Positions 16,045-24,331 of a stretch of DNA of 36,589 nucleotides are shown piece after piece. The notes under the pieces are model-generated. The model was not told the origin of the DNA. It saw only the letters and a program-made list of their open reading frames with translations, and searched no databases. How positions within the stretch are numbered: the stretch's first letter is position 1; each line of letters opens with the position of its first letter. A program made the position numbers and the translations under genes. This stretch comes from Ruminococcus sp. (GTDB lineage Bacteria; Bacillota; Clostridia; Oscillospirales; Ruminococcaceae), in the NCBI GenBank assembly GCA_014799735.1, contig JAAVHL010000086.1, positions 1-36,589 on the forward strand, given 5' to 3'.

Positions 16045-16635
16045 ATGGAAAAACGCTTCTTATATCTCGTCCTCACAAGGACTGGTACATTGCCGTCGAA
16101 GATCATAGGCTTTGTGACGGGCAAAAGATATACCCATGTTTCGATAGCATCCGATGAGCTGCTTACAGAAATGTACAGCTTCTGCCGCGACAAAAAGGAA
16201 GCTCCCCTGCCCGCAGGCTTTAACCGCGAAGACCTTTTCACCGAGGTGTTCGGAGCCTGCAAGACTATCCCCGGAGAGGTTTACCGCCTGCCCGTTAACG
16301 ACGAGCAGCTTGAACGCTACAATGATGTGATACGCCACTTTATCCTCAACCGCGGCTCATACTCCTACGACGTGGGAGCGCTTCTGCCTATGGCTCTGCA
16401 TATCCCCTACAAGCTCAGGAACCGCTTCGTCTGCTCGGTATGGGTGGGCTTCGTTCTGGGCAAAAGCGGAGTAAAGCACAACATTGACAAGCAGCCCTCC
16501 CTTATAGAGCCGGAGGATTTCCGCAGCATTGAGGGCGCGGAGCTTGTCTACCGCGGCGATATGAAAAAATACAGGGACTATATAACCAAAAAGAACGGCG
16601 GGACTGTCCCGCTCAGCGGCAGCGAAACGGCCTGA
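16045..16635 (+). CDS. Permuted papain-like (YiiX/NlpC-P60-type) putative cysteine hydrolase
   Basis: A 196-aa protein without signal peptide or TM segment. His31 lies in TGKRYTHVSIA early in the chain and Cys130 in RFVCSVWVGFVLG late. This circularly permuted His-before-Cys order is that of the YiiX/YaeF (C92) and LRAT-like branch of the NlpC/P60 superfamily. Such proteins cleave or transfer acyl/amide bonds; substrates range from peptidoglycan peptides to lipids. The conserved GSYSYDVGALLP stretch (104-115) between them likely packs in the active-site half. AAAGGAG lies four bases before the ATG. It is followed after 18 bp by an unknown membrane protein, so the two are co-transcribed. Activity and substrate are not established. 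Confidence 0.72.
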   Translation: MEKRFLYLVLTRTGTLPSKIIGFVTGKRYTHVSIASDELLTEMYSFCRDKKEAPLPAGFNREDLFTEVFGACKTIPGEVYRLPVNDEQLERYNDVIRHFILNRGSYSYDVGALLPMALHIPYKLRNRFVCSVWVGFVLGKSGVKHNIDKQPSLIEPEDFRSIEGAELVYRGDMKKYRDYITKKNGGTVPLSGSETA

Positions 16636-16653
16636 TCCCGGAGGAGGATAATT

Positions 16654-17385
16654 GTGCGCAAGATGATAAGGGTCAACGAAAAACGTCTGGCCGCAAAATA
16701 CAACAGGCGTATCTTCCTCGCCGCTCTTCCCGCGGTAAGTATGGCGGTATCGCTTCTGGTGGTCGTTCTGCTTTTTGTAACGGGGCTTGACAAGGAGCTC
16801 CCACAGGAGATGTACAGGACGATTTTTTATGTCGCCTATGCCGCCTGTGCTTACGGCTTTGTTGTCTGTCTTGTCGGCTCTGCCGCCGCGGAGATACTTA
16901 TCCGCGCCCACCGCGAGCATACCTATATCCACATTTCGGGCTCGGTAATGGTGGTCTCACAGCACACCAGAGCGGTCTATCAGGACGGCAAATGGGTACA
17001 CTACAAAAAAATGTGGGTGATAAAGCTTGCCGACGTGACGAACGTTGAGTGCATACGAAATCACCTTACTATAAACGCCGAAGCGAGATATTTCAACGAG
17101 GACGCAAGCTGGCTTGGCTACTCCGAAACGGAGGACGGCATTTCCTTTGACCGCTGGTGGTACGACGTCAACGGCGGCAGAATAGTCAGCACGGTTGAGG
17201 TGACCGATTTCTACACCTACGGCGACCGCATAGCGCGGCATATCGACCACTGCGCCAACAAGACGCGCGAGCGGAATCTGCGCCGCGAACGCTTCCGTCA
17301 GGAAATGCTGGAGATAGCCAAGGGTGTAAAGCACCCCAAAAGGATCAGGGACAAATACAAGCCCCAAAAAAAGCGTTACCGATAA
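16654..17385 (+). CDS. Unknown membrane protein with two TM helices and basic C-terminal tail
   Basis: I do not recognise a family. The 243-aa product begins at a GTG with GGAGGAGG six bases upstream. Two hydrophobic helices are visible near residues 20-43 and 58-83, separated by a short loop. A cytoplasmic region follows, with strand-rich sequence (YIHISGSVMVVSQ, WVIKLADVTNVECI, HLTINAEARYF) that could be a small PH-like or beta-sandwich fold; that is a guess. The last 60 residues are very rich in Arg and Lys, suggesting contact with phospholipid heads or nucleic acid. It is the second gene of a two-gene unit behind the permuted-papain protein. Confidence 0.82.
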   Translation: MRKMIRVNEKRLAAKYNRRIFLAALPAVSMAVSLLVVVLLFVTGLDKELPQEMYRTIFYVAYAACAYGFVVCLVGSAAAEILIRAHREHTYIHISGSVMVVSQHTRAVYQDGKWVHYKKMWVIKLADVTNVECIRNHLTINAEARYFNEDASWLGYSETEDGISFDRWWYDVNGGRIVSTVEVTDFYTYGDRIARHIDHCANKTRERNLRRERFRQEMLEIAKGVKHPKRIRDKYKPQKKRYR

Positions 17386-17399
17386 AGGCTGAGCCTTTA

Positions 17400-17428
17400 C
17401 CCTTGCCGCCGCAATTTGCCGGTAAGGG
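17400..17428 (+). terminator. Possible terminator between convergent genes
   Basis: CCCTT (17400-17404) pairs with AAGGG (17424-17428), continued inward by G-U and CCG/CGG. The tail CGGTTGTTCTT is only moderately T-rich. A smaller hairpin, AAAGGC/GCCTTT at 17384-17398, spans the stop codon. It may serve both the plus-strand unit and the converging symporter gene. Confidence 0.4.
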
Positions 17429-17484
17429 CGGTTGTTCTTCCGAAACGAAAGCAGCTTCCGCATCGTTATATGTCAAGCGACAGG

Positions 17485-18843
17485 CTACTTCTTTTTGCCG
17501 AATATACTTTTAGTATAATTATTTAAACACTCCGCCGCCTCGCCGCCGAGAAGCAGCACCGACGACAGGTTTATCACCAACATGAACCAGTTGAGCAGAT
17601 CGGCTGCTCCCCAGACGAGGGAAAGCTCGGTAACCGCGCCGAGAAAAGCCGCGGCAGTGTAGAGTATCCTATAGACGAAAACCGCCTCGGAGCTTTTGGC
17701 TCTGAATATATAGCGGACGCATTTTTCTCCGTAAAAATACCAGCCCAGCAGGGTGCAGACAGCAAATATCACCGTCGAGACGGAGGCGAAAACTGCGGCA
17801 AAGCTTCCAAGCCCGCGCCTGAAGCCCTCGGTTACCATGGCAAGACCCTCCGCTCCCGAAGCGTCCGCGCCTGTGAGCAGGATAACAAAGGCGGTTGCGG
17901 TGCAGCATATAAGCGTGTCGATGACTATTTCCGCGGCTGCCCACATTCCCATTTTCACGGGCTCGGTACAGCCTGTTTCGGTGTGTACAAGCACAGAGCT
18001 TCCCATGCCCGCCTCGTTGGAAAAGACCCCTCGGCGCAGTCCCACGGTGACGGCTTTTTTCAGAGCAGCCCCGCAGAGGCCTCCCGCAATTTGTGAATAA
18101 CCTATTGCGGATTCAAATATCAACTTTAATGCTTCAATAATATTTTTGCCAAATAATACTATTACTATAATTGCTCCCGCTATGTAAAAAAGGGACACGG
18201 CGGGGATCATTTTTTCTGCCGCTGCGGCGACTTTTTTGCCTCCGCCGAATATTACCGCCCCGCAGAATAAAGCCGCGGCAAGTCCCGAAGCAACGGTGGG
18301 AACTCTGAACTCGGACATTGCAGCCGACAGCGCGTTGGTCTGGGTCATGTTCCCGATACCGAAGGAGGCCGCCGCGCAGGCAGCCGCATACACTATAGCA
18401 AGCTTCCCCGACCCTGTCGCACGCGCCACATAGGACATGGGGCTGTCCTCTTTGCCTTGGTATTTTGTTCCGAGAATATTTTCCGCAATGCCTGTCGCCG
18501 TTCCGAAAAGCGCCGCGGCCCACATCCAGAAAACCGCTCCCGCTCCGCCCACGGAAATGGCAGCTGCCACACCGATAATATTGCCTGTCCCCATTGAGGC
18601 CGCAAGAGCGGTTGACAATGCCTGAAACCGGGATATTTTCCCTTTTTGACTTTTATTATTTTTCTCTTTTTCAAAAAGCGTGGATTTAAAAATATATACT
18701 ATATGTATAATATTAAAGCCCTTGAAGCGCAGAGTGAAAAAAATTCCCGCACCGAAAACAAGAGCGATAGTTCCCGTTCCCCACAGGAAATTATTGAGTT
18801 TGCTGATAATATTGCAAATTGTATCATAGAATATTCCGTACAC
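17485..18843 (-). CDS. Sodium:alanine/glycine symporter, AGCS family
   Basis: A polytopic membrane protein of about 452 aa that imports small neutral amino acids (Ala/Gly type) with Na+ or H+. Family signatures are clear: a first helix in NNFLWGTGTIALVFGAGIFFTLRF, the AGCS motif QALSTALAASMGTGNIIGVA near 76-95, GGAGAVFWMW, and GVFSNEAGMGSS near 275. About 10-11 hydrophobic segments can be counted. Two GTG codons are possible starts; the downstream one is preferred because GGGAG lies eight bases before it, whereas the other (18852) abuts that site. The gene is divergent from the bPH2 pair and convergent with the two-TM protein gene. Exact substrate cannot be told from sequence alone. Confidence 0.93.
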   Translation of the reverse strand: MYGIFYDTICNIISKLNNFLWGTGTIALVFGAGIFFTLRFKGFNIIHIVYIFKSTLFEKEKNNKSQKGKISRFQALSTALAASMGTGNIIGVAAAISVGGAGAVFWMWAAALFGTATGIAENILGTKYQGKEDSPMSYVARATGSGKLAIVYAAACAAASFGIGNMTQTNALSAAMSEFRVPTVASGLAAALFCGAVIFGGGKKVAAAAEKMIPAVSLFYIAGAIIVIVLFGKNIIEALKLIFESAIGYSQIAGGLCGAALKKAVTVGLRRGVFSNEAGMGSSVLVHTETGCTEPVKMGMWAAAEIVIDTLICCTATAFVILLTGADASGAEGLAMVTEGFRRGLGSFAAVFASVSTVIFAVCTLLGWYFYGEKCVRYIFRAKSSEAVFVYRILYTAAAFLGAVTELSLVWGAADLLNWFMLVINLSSVLLLGGEAAECLNNYTKSIFGKKK

Positions 18844-18871
18844 CCTGATCACTCCCGCTGAAAATATTCGA

Positions 18872-18891
18872 CAGCCGCTTTTTTGCGGCTG
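18872..18891. repeat. Perfect 7-bp hairpin between divergent genes
   Basis: CAGCCGC (18872-18878) and GCGGCTG (18885-18891) flank a T6 loop. It falls within the leader of the symporter gene on the minus strand and next to the -10 box of the bPH2 genes on the plus strand. The position suits a regulatory role, but no regulator is evident. Confidence 0.4.
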
Positions 18892-18899
18892 AAACGTGA

Positions 18900-18905
18900 T
18901 ATACT
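18900..18905 (+). promoter_or_regulatory. Possible extended -10 element of the bPH2 genes
   Basis: TATACT preceded by TGA, about 75 bp before the first bPH2 start. There is no good -35 box at 17 bp (GCTTTT), so this rests on the extended -10 alone. Confidence 0.35.
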
Positions 18906-18979
18906 ATATATATTGCAGACCCGCGGGACGATCGCGTCTCCCCACATAAATCACAAGACAAACGAGGTTTTTGATCGCT

Positions 18980-19477
18980 ATGAAAAAGTACTACGCAGAT
19001 AGAAAAAGCTTGAAATTCCTTAGAATATTCACATTCCTGCTTATAATCTGTATCATAATCGCACTGAAGTACCTGCTGTATTTTCTCGAAGCCCGCTACC
19101 CCGACTATTTTGCGCTGGCAAAATTCACCGTTCCCGAAATAATCATCTGGATATTCATAGGACTGCTTGTAACAGCATATGTGATATTTCTGATGATTAT
19201 TCTGCCGCTGTGGTACCGCTCGGTAAGCTACACCCTTTCCGCGGACGAAATAATTATACGCTCGGGAGTATTTTTCAACAATACCACCTATGTGAAGATG
19301 TCCTCGGTGCAGTACATCACTACAATATCCATGCCCCTTTCACGCTATACAAGTTTTAACTTTTTGTTAATAAACGCTTACGGCGGAGGGCTGATAATGA
19401 TGTTTTTATCCCATTCGGATATGGAAGAAATATACAAAAAAATCCAGCAGTATCTCAGCAGCAGAGGAGGGCTTTGA
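18980..19477 (+). CDS. bPH2 domain membrane protein (YdbS-like)
   Basis: A 165-aa protein with two N-terminal TM helices (about 14-36 and 52-77), then one bacterial PH domain of the bPH_2 type: SVSYTLSADEIIIRSGVFFNNTTYVKMSSVQYI and later YGGGLIMMF. This is the YdbS layout. YdbS/YdbT pairs in Bacillus are linked to cell-envelope stress protection; the same role is assumed, not shown. The ATG start is preferred over an in-frame TTG nine bases upstream, although the GAGG site is somewhat far (12 bases). Its stop overlaps the next start as TGATG, so the two products are probably made in step and may form one complex. Confidence 0.85.
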   Translation: MKKYYADRKSLKFLRIFTFLLIICIIIALKYLLYFLEARYPDYFALAKFTVPEIIIWIFIGLLVTAYVIFLMIILPLWYRSVSYTLSADEIIIRSGVFFNNTTYVKMSSVQYITTISMPLSRYTSFNFLLINAYGGGLIMMFLSHSDMEEIYKKIQQYLSSRGGL

Positions 19478-20928
19478 TGTCGCGTCAGCATAAGATCGCC
19501 ATTCTGAAATATACCACCAAAAACTTCTGGATGCTCCTCATACCGCTGGTGCGCGGACTTATCGCGGTGAACTTTGATTTTTACCACTGGCTTCAGGGCG
19601 CGTACTGGGATCTGATAGTAATTTTGCTTATGATCGGCTTCGCGGTTTTAAGGTGGTACTTTGTGCGCTTTGAGGTGGGGGAGAAAGGAATTTTTATTTC
19701 CCACGGCGTGTTTCTGAGGAACGAATTTACCATACCCTATTCTGCGGTAGCCTGCGCTTCCGCCGCACGTTCCATGTGGCTTCGTCCCATACGCGCGGTA
19801 ACTGTCGCTCTCGACTCGGACTCCCATTCAACTCTGGAGCAGGGCAAAAAAGCCGACGCGGAGCTTATCATGAAATTAACCGATTATACAAAAATTTACA
19901 ATAATATTCCAAGCTCGTCAACAAATGCAAAATTCTCATACCGCGCCTCTAAAGCTGATCTTGTTTTCTTTTCGCTGGTATTTTCCTCAACGCTTTCGGG
20001 CGTGATCTTCCTCGGCACGCTGTTCATTCAGGGAAGCCGCATAGTTGGAAATCAGCTTGAGGAGCAGTTCCTGAACGCTGTGAGCGGCGTTACCGAATTC
20101 ATGCAAAAGATCATTTCGGGAGTTACCCCTGCCGCAGTCGCGCTGACGCTGATATTTGCGCTAGGCTGGGGATTTTCCTTTGTTTCCAATCTGCTGAGGC
20201 ATATCAACTTCCGCATACAGCGGTGCGGCAACGATATTACGGTGCGGAACGGCTTCTTTTCAAAATGGAAATATTATGTAAATATTTCCAAGGTAAACTG
20301 CGCCGATCTGCGGCAGAACCTGCTTATGAAAATATGCCGCGTGATGTCCGTTCACGTCAGCTGCACGGGCTACGGGAAGTCCAAGAACGAGATACCTGTT
20401 TTCGTTCCTGTAACAACGAAAAAGCGTGTCATGAGTACAATGCAGATGATGCTGCCAAGCTTTACTCTGAGTAATATTTCCTTGAAGCCGAAGCCGTCTT
20501 ATATACTGCCGTTTCTCTGGGGACCGCTGCTTTCCGCAGTTCTGCTTCCCGTGGGGGCGGTTACCGCGGCACGGTTTTTTCCTGCATGGAGCGGCATTGT
20601 GAAATTTCTGCTGATAATGGGAGAGATACCGTCGCTGTACCTTATCGCGGTAAAAATAACGGCAAAATTTACCACAGGCATCGGCTTCGGAAGCGATACC
20701 ATTACATTGAAGTACTGTAAGTTTTCCCAGTTCCACACAGTCATCGTGCCGAAAAGCAGGATAGCCTATGTCAGACTGTCCCGCACGATCTTTCAGCGCT
20801 TTAACGGCACTTGCGACGTGTGGGTCTACAGCCGCGGCGAACGCGCCTCCAAGCACCGCATACGCGGGATAGATGTAAAAAAAGCGGAGGAATTTTTTGG
20901 AATCAAAAATGGCGGCGGCTTGGATTGA
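19477..20928 (+). CDS. Multi-bPH2 domain membrane protein (YdbT-like)
   Basis: A 483-aa membrane protein, the usual partner of the preceding gene. Three bPH2 units alternate with TM pairs: PH unit 1 near 65-130 (FEVGEKGIFISHGVFLRNEF), TM helices near 160-195 and 220-245, PH unit 2 near 245-330 (FRIQRCGNDITVRNGFF), TM helices near 345-390, and PH unit 3 near 405-475 (FGSDTITLKYCKFSQF). The ATG overlaps the upstream stop by one base and has GGAGGG five bases upstream. No terminator is evident after it; the following 160 bp up to the next promoter show no gene. Confidence 0.87.
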   Translation: MSRQHKIAILKYTTKNFWMLLIPLVRGLIAVNFDFYHWLQGAYWDLIVILLMIGFAVLRWYFVRFEVGEKGIFISHGVFLRNEFTIPYSAVACASAARSMWLRPIRAVTVALDSDSHSTLEQGKKADAELIMKLTDYTKIYNNIPSSSTNAKFSYRASKADLVFFSLVFSSTLSGVIFLGTLFIQGSRIVGNQLEEQFLNAVSGVTEFMQKIISGVTPAAVALTLIFALGWGFSFVSNLLRHINFRIQRCGNDITVRNGFFSKWKYYVNISKVNCADLRQNLLMKICRVMSVHVSCTGYGKSKNEIPVFVPVTTKKRVMSTMQMMLPSFTLSNISLKPKPSYILPFLWGPLLSAVLLPVGAVTAARFFPAWSGIVKFLLIMGEIPSLYLIAVKITAKFTTGIGFGSDTITLKYCKFSQFHTVIVPKSRIAYVRLSRTIFQRFNGTCDVWVYSRGERASKHRIRGIDVKKAEEFFGIKNGGGLD

Positions 20929-21091
20929 TAAGGACACGGCGGCAGACCCGCGGCAAAATCGGTTACAAAGCGTTTACATTATTTAAGCTTCGGTTACAGA
21001 TATGTCCGAGCGGTGTGAAAATGTCGCAAACACACCAAAAATCAGCGGATTTTACGGTCATTTTTCATAATAATTGGCTGTAGTAATCTCC

Positions 21092-21120
21092 TTGACTTTT
21101 TTGTCGGTTTGTTGTATAAT
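21092..21120 (+). promoter_or_regulatory. Strong sigma-A promoter of the CBS-domain / transglutaminase unit
   Basis: TTGACT (21092-21097), a 17-bp spacer and TATAAT (21115-21120). It gives a leader of about 60 nt before the CBS protein gene and may drive the following lipoprotein genes. Confidence 0.85.
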
Positions 21121-21185
21121 TTTTAATGTGTCAGTTTGTGCTTTTTGAGCTGCACACAAAACGATCGTCCGAAAGGAAGTTGATT

Positions 21186-22565
21186 ATGGAGTCCGACGGG
21201 TACCCCCGAAGTCTTATTATTCTTGCAGTCATACTATATAAAGGTTTCTGCACCGTATGCGAATCGGCTGTGACCGAGACAGACTGGCGGAAGCTTAAAA
21301 ATTCCGAAAAATCAAAGCGGGAGAAGCTTCTTGCCGATATGACGGAAAAGCCCGCGCGTCTTATGACGGCGTTTTCCGTAAACAGAACGCTTACGGGCAT
21401 TGCGGCCGCTTATCTGGCAATGATATTCTTTCTCGCGCCTCTGTCGGGACTTGTGTTCCGTCTTGTAAACGGCGAAGCTGCCGAGGCAGCGGCTTACAGC
21501 GACCCCCTTGCGGACGTTATTGCCGCGCTGCTTATAATGATAGTCACGGTGGTGGTATTTACTTCTTTCTGCGAGGGCATACCCAAAAGGCTGCCCGCAG
21601 CGAAAAGCGAGAAGTTTGCGGTTTTCTGCGCACCATTTGTAAAGCTTTTGGTGACAGTCCTTACGCCGCTTACCGCGCTGTCCTCCCTGCTCACAAGGCT
21701 GCTTGCCCCGCTTTTCGGAGCGAAAAACGGCAGCGAGCCCGATATCGTCACCGAGGAAGAAATACTCATGATGGTGGACGCGGGTAACGAAACGGGCGTT
21801 ATTGAGGAATCCCAGAGGGAAATGATAAACAATGTTTTCGAGTTTGACGACCTTACCGTTTCGGATATAATGACCCACCGTACCGATATCATTGCGGTGG
21901 AAATGTCCGCAAGGGTGCCGGAGGTTGTGAACGCCGCCATAGGAAGCGGCTTTTCACGGATACCAGTCTACGAGGAAACTATCGACCATATCGCGGGAAT
22001 GATCTGCGTTAAAGACCTGCTCTGTCTGGTAGGCTCCGAATCCGCGGAGGATACCGAGGCGAAAAGCTTTATGCGGGATATCATATATCTTCCCGAATCC
22101 GTCCCCTGCGGAGAAGCTTTCAAGCGGCTCACGTCAGAAAAAATGCAGATGGCTGCCGTTGTTGACGAGTACGGCGGAACGGCGGGTCTGGTGACAATGG
22201 AGGATATAGTCGAGAGGATAGTCGGAAATATTCAGGACGAGTACGACGAGGAAGAAGCCGCGCTTACCGAAATTTCCGAGGACACCTACGTTATCGCGGG
22301 CAATGCCGACCCCGAGGAGATACTTCCCGTTTTCGGGATAGAGCTTCCCGAGGAAAACGGCTTCGACACAATGAACGGCTTTATCGCCGAGCTTCTGGGA
22401 CGCATACCCGAAGAAAACGAAAATCCCTCTGCCGAATACGGCGGAGTGCTTTTCACCGTCCTGCTTACCGAGGACCGGTGTATTACCAAGATCAAGGCAA
22501 AAATTATCAAGGATACTGTAACAAGCGAAGAAAAGGAGAGTATGCAAAATGAAGAAAAAAATTAG
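21186..22565 (+). CDS. CNNM/CorC-type transporter-associated CBS protein (hemolysin-like)
   Basis: A 459-aa protein of the DUF21-CBS-CBS-CorC_HlyC type, now linked to Mg2+/divalent-cation efflux and formerly called hemolysin C/TlyC. Order: CNNM transmembrane domain (about 8-190, with CESAVTETDWRKL, several TM helices and FTSFCEGIPKRLPA), a linker with VTEEEILMMVDAG and INNVFEFDDLTVSDIMTHRTDI opening CBS 1, CBS 2 with MAAVVDEYGGTAGLVTMEDIVE, then the C-terminal CorC_HlyC domain (about 360-440). The ATG was chosen because AAGGAAG lies six bases upstream. Its last 17 bases overlap the start of the first transglutaminase lipoprotein gene, so transcription and translation are linked. Confidence 0.92.
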   Translation: MESDGYPRSLIILAVILYKGFCTVCESAVTETDWRKLKNSEKSKREKLLADMTEKPARLMTAFSVNRTLTGIAAAYLAMIFFLAPLSGLVFRLVNGEAAEAAAYSDPLADVIAALLIMIVTVVVFTSFCEGIPKRLPAAKSEKFAVFCAPFVKLLVTVLTPLTALSSLLTRLLAPLFGAKNGSEPDIVTEEEILMMVDAGNETGVIEESQREMINNVFEFDDLTVSDIMTHRTDIIAVEMSARVPEVVNAAIGSGFSRIPVYEETIDHIAGMICVKDLLCLVGSESAEDTEAKSFMRDIIYLPESVPCGEAFKRLTSEKMQMAAVVDEYGGTAGLVTMEDIVERIVGNIQDEYDEEEAALTEISEDTYVIAGNADPEEILPVFGIELPEENGFDTMNGFIAELLGRIPEENENPSAEYGGVLFTVLLTEDRCITKIKAKIIKDTVTSEEKESMQNEEKN

Positions 22566-24207
22566 TCTGATCCTTGCATTCTTAATGACGGCGACAATGC
22601 TTGCCGGCTGTAAGAAAACCAACGAGGATTCCGCGGGACTTCCCGATGTGGGCGGCGACAGCTCGTCTATGTCCCTCACTCAGATGACTACAGAGTCCGA
22701 GACAGAGGAGACAACCACGGAAACTACCACGGTTCCCGAGGAGACTACTACGGAGGATACGACCTCGGAAAGCGAAACTGAGACAAGCGAGACGGAAACT
22801 ACCACCGCAGCTTCCACCGAAGCCACGGCGGCAACCGCTTCCACAGCAGCCGCAAAGGCCTGGAACGAGACCGAGATCAGCGAGACCCTTTACATAAAGA
22901 CCTCCTGCTACTCCAGAACTCAGGCTATCGTAGGTTCGGAATCCGTTAAGAAATACGACGTAGGTCAGAAGATCAACATCGTTGCCGCAACCGATACGGG
23001 CTACTACAAGCTTGCGGACGGCACATTTATCCACTCCGATTACGTTACCGACCAGAAGCCCACTGAGGCTACTCAGGCGACCACCACCGCTCCCAAGAAA
23101 ACAGAAACTCCCGAAGAGACTACAAAGAAGCCGTCCAATACATCTATTGTAAACGCTTCCTACACCAAGAGCTACAAGGACAGATACCCCTATCAGCAGC
23201 TCAACAGCGCCGAGCAGCAGCTTTACGCCGATATCGTTGAGGCTGCCGAAAACTTCTACACTCAGGTAGATATCCCCTCCTCGCTCTCTTCGGACGATAT
23301 CGTTAAGGTGTACGCCCTCGTCTACAATCAGGAGCCCCAGCTTTTCTGGATGTCAAATATCGTTCCCGTTGCGCTGGGCGGTATGCTCAACCTCCAATAC
23401 GACCTTACTGCCTCACAGGCGGCTTCCGCTCAGAAAGAAATAGACGCCACCGTAAGCGATATTATGAGCAAGGTGAACGGCTATTCAAGCACAGTAAGCA
23501 GACTTAAGGTTATTTACGACTGGGTTATCACCCACAATACATTCAGCCTTCAGGGCAACTACAGAACCTGCGGTATCTACAACGGCCTTACAGACGGCGG
23601 AGAGCTTCAGTGTCAGGGCTACGCAAAGACAGTCCTTTACCTCTGCGACATTGCCGGTATCGAATGCATGGTCGTAACAGGCAACAACACCGAGGGCAGC
23701 ACTCACGCATGGAACGTTGTTTACTGCGACAACGGCTACTATATTCTCGATACAACATGGGGCGACCCGATGAACAACTACGGCAGAAGCAGCTATGTGC
23801 GCTACCTGTTCTTCCTTGCAAACGATGACATGATCAAAAACAGCCACCTCAACGTCAGCACCGTTGCAAGAGGAAACGGAAACCGTATCAAGCTGTACAA
23901 TCCTCCTGCCTGCACAAAGACGGCGTGCTACTACTTTAAGGCTTACAATAAAGAATACAGCGACCTTGAATCCGCAACTCAGGCTATGTATGCCGAGATC
24001 GACGCGGCTGTATCGGCGGGCAAGAACGTTGCTCACATAAGGGTAACAGACCACGACCTTTGGGAAACCCTCCGCGACAAGAAGTACTGGAAGGCTTTCC
24101 AGGATTACGCTAAGAAGAAAGACAGCAGCGTAAAGAATCTTGTACAGCAGACCTACCTCACCGAGGATATCCTCGTTGTGGAGTACGATATAGCGTACAA
24201 CGACTAA
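22549..24207 (+). CDS. Transglutaminase-like lipoprotein 1 with SH3-like domain
   Basis: A 552-aa secreted lipoprotein. Lipobox LAGC places the lipidated Cys at 21. A long Thr/Glu/Ser tether (about 45-102) follows, then an SH3-like domain (about 105-168, SETLYIKTSCYSRTQAIV to FIHSDYV), a second Thr/Pro linker, a helical lead-in (215-310) and the transglutaminase-like core. The triad is Cys355 (ELQCQGYAKT), His386 (STHAWNVV) and Asp401 (YILDTTWGDP). A C-terminal module of about 90 residues follows. The fold is papain-like; members act as cross-linkers, amidases or proteases, and the activity here is unknown. The start lies inside the CBS gene, with AAGGAG about ten bases upstream. It is the only one of the five with an SH3-like domain, which may bind cell wall (inference). 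Confidence 0.92.
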   Translation: MKKKISLILAFLMTATMLAGCKKTNEDSAGLPDVGGDSSSMSLTQMTTESETEETTTETTTVPEETTTEDTTSESETETSETETTTAASTEATAATASTAAAKAWNETEISETLYIKTSCYSRTQAIVGSESVKKYDVGQKINIVAATDTGYYKLADGTFIHSDYVTDQKPTEATQATTTAPKKTETPEETTKKPSNTSIVNASYTKSYKDRYPYQQLNSAEQQLYADIVEAAENFYTQVDIPSSLSSDDIVKVYALVYNQEPQLFWMSNIVPVALGGMLNLQYDLTASQAASAQKEIDATVSDIMSKVNGYSSTVSRLKVIYDWVITHNTFSLQGNYRTCGIYNGLTDGGELQCQGYAKTVLYLCDIAGIECMVVTGNNTEGSTHAWNVVYCDNGYYILDTTWGDPMNNYGRSSYVRYLFFLANDDMIKNSHLNVSTVARGNGNRIKLYNPPACTKTACYYFKAYNKEYSDLESATQAMYAEIDAAVSAGKNVAHIRVTDHDLWETLRDKKYWKAFQDYAKKKDSSVKNLVQQTYLTEDILVVEYDIAYND

Positions 24208-24216
24208 AGATCAAAT

Positions 24217-24263
24217 ACACGGGGCGGGGGTCGAATAACGTTTTCTACCCTCAGCCCCCGTAT
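24217..24263 (+). terminator. GC-rich hairpin between lipoproteins 1 and 2
   Basis: ACGGGG with GGGGT near 24219-24231 can pair with ACCC and CCCCCGT near 24248-24261. No T-run follows, so it may only weaken transcription between the genes or protect the upstream mRNA. Confidence 0.35.
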
Positions 24264-24331
24264 TCGTAAATGACCGCTCGGATAAGCGGTATCCGTAAAA
24301 TAAGCAAGAACACTGAAAGGAAATAAAAACT

